A stretch of DNA of 14,867 bases from an uncultured Collinsella sp. (GTDB taxonomy: Bacteria; Actinomycetota; Coriobacteriia; Coriobacteriales; Coriobacteriaceae): NCBI GenBank assembly GCA_900757205.1, contig CAAENA010000050.1, positions 1 to 14,867 of the forward strand. The letters run 5' to 3'. Below, one piece after another: positions 13,307-14,867 of the stretch (position 1 is the first letter of the stretch; each line of letters starts with the position of its first letter). A program made the translations under genes and the position numbers. The notes beneath the pieces are model-generated. The model searched no databases. It saw only the letters and a list, made by a program, of their open reading frames with translations, and was not told where the DNA came from.

Positions 13307-14689
13307 CTAGCGCGCCCCAGTCTTGGCTTGCGCCAGACGGTAGGTGCGTGCCGGGTGGCAGAGCAATACCGCCACGACCATAAAGAACGCTGTGGTGCCC
13401 AGGCTGATGGGGTAGACCATCATGATGTTCGCAAAGGTGCGGAAGTGCGGGAACACGCAGAACACCCAATAGAAGCGGATGCCGCAGACGCAAATCATGG
13501 TGATGAGGGCGGGCATGAGCGAGATGCCAAAGCCGCGCAGATAACCGGACATGTTCTCGTAGAACATGCTAAAGGCGTACGCCGGGAAGATCGAGCACAC
13601 GCGGATATAGCCGATCGAGACGATGTTGGGGTCGCTGTTGAACAACGCCAGGATCTCGCGCCCCAGACCGACGATAACGATAATCGTGGTGAGTGCAACG
13701 ATGCCGCCTTCGACCAGGCAGACTTTGAGCGTCTTGGTGCAGCGGTCGATTTGGCGAGCGCCGTGGTTTTGCCCCACAAAGGTGGTGCAGGCCTGGCTAA
13801 AGCTGTTGAGCAGGTTGTAGCACACATACTCCAGGCTCATGGCGGCGCTCGATGCCGCCATGACCTCGGTGCCCAGGCTGTTGATGGCGGACTGGATGAT
13901 GATGTTGGCGACGGCAAAGACGGCGCTTTGGATGCCGGCGGGCAGGCCAATCTTGACGATGCGCTTGAGGGCGACGGGGTCGATAGCCAGGTCGCGTGGG
14001 GTGACGCGGACGACGGAGTCGGTCTTGAGCAGGCGGATAAAGAGCGTAGCGGCGCTGACGGTGTAGGCGATGGCGGTGGCGATGGCGACGCCCGCGACGC
14101 CCCAGTGGAGTACGGGGACAAAGACGAGGTCCAGGCCAATGTTGAGGACGGTGGACACGGCAAGCGCCTGCAGCGGCATGCGGGTGATGCCGACGGAGCG
14201 GAAGATCGCGGCCTCAAAGTTGTAAAGCAAAATCGAGGGCATGCTCAGCAAAAAGACGCGTAGGTAGAGCGATGCGAGCGGCATGGTTTCGTCAGGGACG
14301 TTGAGCGCGGCGAGCATGGGTTCGGCAAAGATCTCGCCCAGCGCGATGACGACAAAGCCCACGAGTGCCATCAGAATCGAGGTATGGACGGCGCGCTTGA
14401 CCATGTTCTGATCGTTGCGGCCGATGGCGTTGGCGATGACCACGTTGGAGCCAAGCGACAGGCCAATAAACAGGTTGATCATAAGGCTGGTAAGGGGAAC
14501 ATTGGAGCCGACCGCCGCCATGGCGAGGGTTCCCTGGTCGCCCGAGAAGTTACCGATGATGACCGTGGCGATGAGGTTCGACAGCTGCTCAAGGATGCTC
14601 GTGGCGGCGACGGGAAAGGCGAACAGGGGAATATTGCGCCACAGCGAGCCGGTGGTCATGTCAATGTGCTTAGATGCGGTGTCTGCCAT
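13307..14689 (-). CDS. MATE family efflux transporter
   Basis: 460-residue twelve-helix MATE (multidrug and toxin extrusion) protein in two homologous halves; such proteins export cationic drugs or metabolites in exchange for Na+ or H+. Family landmarks are FPVAATSILEQLSNLIATVIIG in the first helices (25-46), the half-1 motif AIGRND (88-93) and its half-2 counterpart VGQNHGAR (305-312). Length fits the family. The ATG at 14689 has only a weak GAGAG ribosome binding site; an alternative in-frame ATG at 14659 has none, so the longer form is kept. A 15-bp sequence resembling the array element of 6863-7157 overlaps that region. It converges with the LysR gene; the right terminal repeat lies upstream. 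Substrate unknown. Confidence 0.93.
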   Translation of the reverse strand: MADTASKHIDMTTGSLWRNIPLFAFPVAATSILEQLSNLIATVIIGNFSGDQGTLAMAAVGSNVPLTSLMINLFIGLSLGSNVVIANAIGRNDQNMVKRAVHTSILMALVGFVVIALGEIFAEPMLAALNVPDETMPLASLYLRVFLLSMPSILLYNFEAAIFRSVGITRMPLQALAVSTVLNIGLDLVFVPVLHWGVAGVAIATAIAYTVSAATLFIRLLKTDSVVRVTPRDLAIDPVALKRIVKIGLPAGIQSAVFAVANIIIQSAINSLGTEVMAASSAAMSLEYVCYNLLNSFSQACTTFVGQNHGARQIDRCTKTLKVCLVEGGIVALTTIIVIVGLGREILALFNSDPNIVSIGYIRVCSIFPAYAFSMFYENMSGYLRGFGISLMPALITMICVCGIRFYWVFCVFPHFRTFANIMMVYPISLGTTAFFMVVAVLLCHPARTYRLAQAKTGAR

Positions 14690-14693
14690 ACGC

Positions 14694-14708
14694 TCTCAAT
14701 CTCTAATA
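14694..14708 (+). repeat. Stray copy of the array element upstream of MATE
   Basis: TCTCAATCTCTAATA matches the array consensus TCTCAATCTGTAACA at 13 of 15 positions. It lies 5-19 bases upstream of the MATE start codon, overlapping where the ribosome binding site must be. With equal base frequencies I estimate about 0.03 such matches expected by chance in the window, so it is suggestive only. Confidence 0.35.
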
Positions 14709-14768
14709 TGCGATTCGCTAGTTATTTGCGCAGACGATAATACTCCTAATGCATCCAGTCGGCACTTA

Positions 14769-14867
14769 GGGACGTTCCTTTTAATATGAGCAGGACATTG
14801 TCAAGAGGCAAAATCGGGCCTGGCCCCAACGATATGGGGTCAGGCCCTCTCCCTATATCAACCCGTC
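14769..14867 (-). repeat. Right copy of 99-bp terminal inverted repeat
   Basis: Exact reverse complement of 1-99. Read on the minus strand it gives the same order as the left copy: 12-bp stem-loop, GATTTTGC, TTGACA, GGAACGTCCC, pointing inward to the MATE gene. The 79 bp between it and the MATE start (14690-14768) hold the stray array element and no gene. Confidence 0.95.

Noticed and set aside
13202..14263. 353-codon open frame antisense to MATE
   Set aside because: It is rich in Asp/Gly/Ala/His as expected from reading a membrane gene backwards, and has no family features.
1..14867. Composite transposon or integrative element bounded by 99-bp terminal repeats
   Set aside because: No transposase, integrase or relaxase is present. 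The cargo is ordinary chromosomal genes (prfC, ung), and the repeat edges coincide with the window edges, as an assembly break would produce.

Overview
The window looks like chromosome of a GC-rich member of the Coriobacteriia, most likely a Collinsella-like gut actinobacterium. This is inferred from base composition, codon choice, strong AAGGAG-type ribosome binding sites and gene content (EFR1-type ferredoxin, VUT transporter, YtrA-type GntR/ABC cassette); no marker gene proves it. It holds 14 convincing protein genes, no rRNA or tRNA that I can see, and no transposase, integrase or phage gene.

Layout. Positions 1-99 and 14769-14867 are perfect inverted copies of one 99-bp sequence. Inside them, in order: a small two-helix K+ channel and a LOG-family phosphoribohydrolase (163-1159, +); a ClC-family protein and an EFR1-type flavodoxin/ferredoxin protein (1286-3414, +); an internally duplicated EamA transporter (4305-3430, -); a non-coding stretch with a 36-bp near-perfect inverted repeat (4445-4624); a three-gene operon of YtrA-type GntR repressor, ABC ATPase and ABC permease (6736-4756, -); a 566-bp divergent intergenic region; peptide chain release factor 3 (7303-8916, +); a VUT-family transporter with a structured leader, coupled to a short-chain dehydrogenase (9073-10485, +), closed by a clear terminator; uracil-DNA glycosylase (11261-10536, -); a second EamA transporter (12252-11350, -) divergent from a LysR regulator (12411-13277, +); and a MATE efflux protein (14689-13307, -).

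The most striking non-coding signal is at 6863-7157. Eight copies of a 15-bp element (consensus TCTCAATCTGTAACA) alternate strictly in orientation, and each starts exactly 40 bp after the last. They lie between the divergent promoters of the GntR/ABC operon and prfC. The 15-bp arms are much better conserved than the 25-bp spacers. I cannot assign this to a known repeat class. A ninth, weaker match (13 of 15) lies just upstream of the MATE start codon.

Other signals are a possible preQ1-I-like leader ahead of the VUT gene, a palindromic operator on the GntR/ABC promoter, and a recurring TACAAT -10 box. The 99-bp terminal repeat ends abruptly at exactly 99 bp and coincides with both window ends. 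That fits a contig cut at a dispersed repeat by a k=99 assembler better than a real mobile element, so the genes are best read as ordinary chromosome between two repeat copies.
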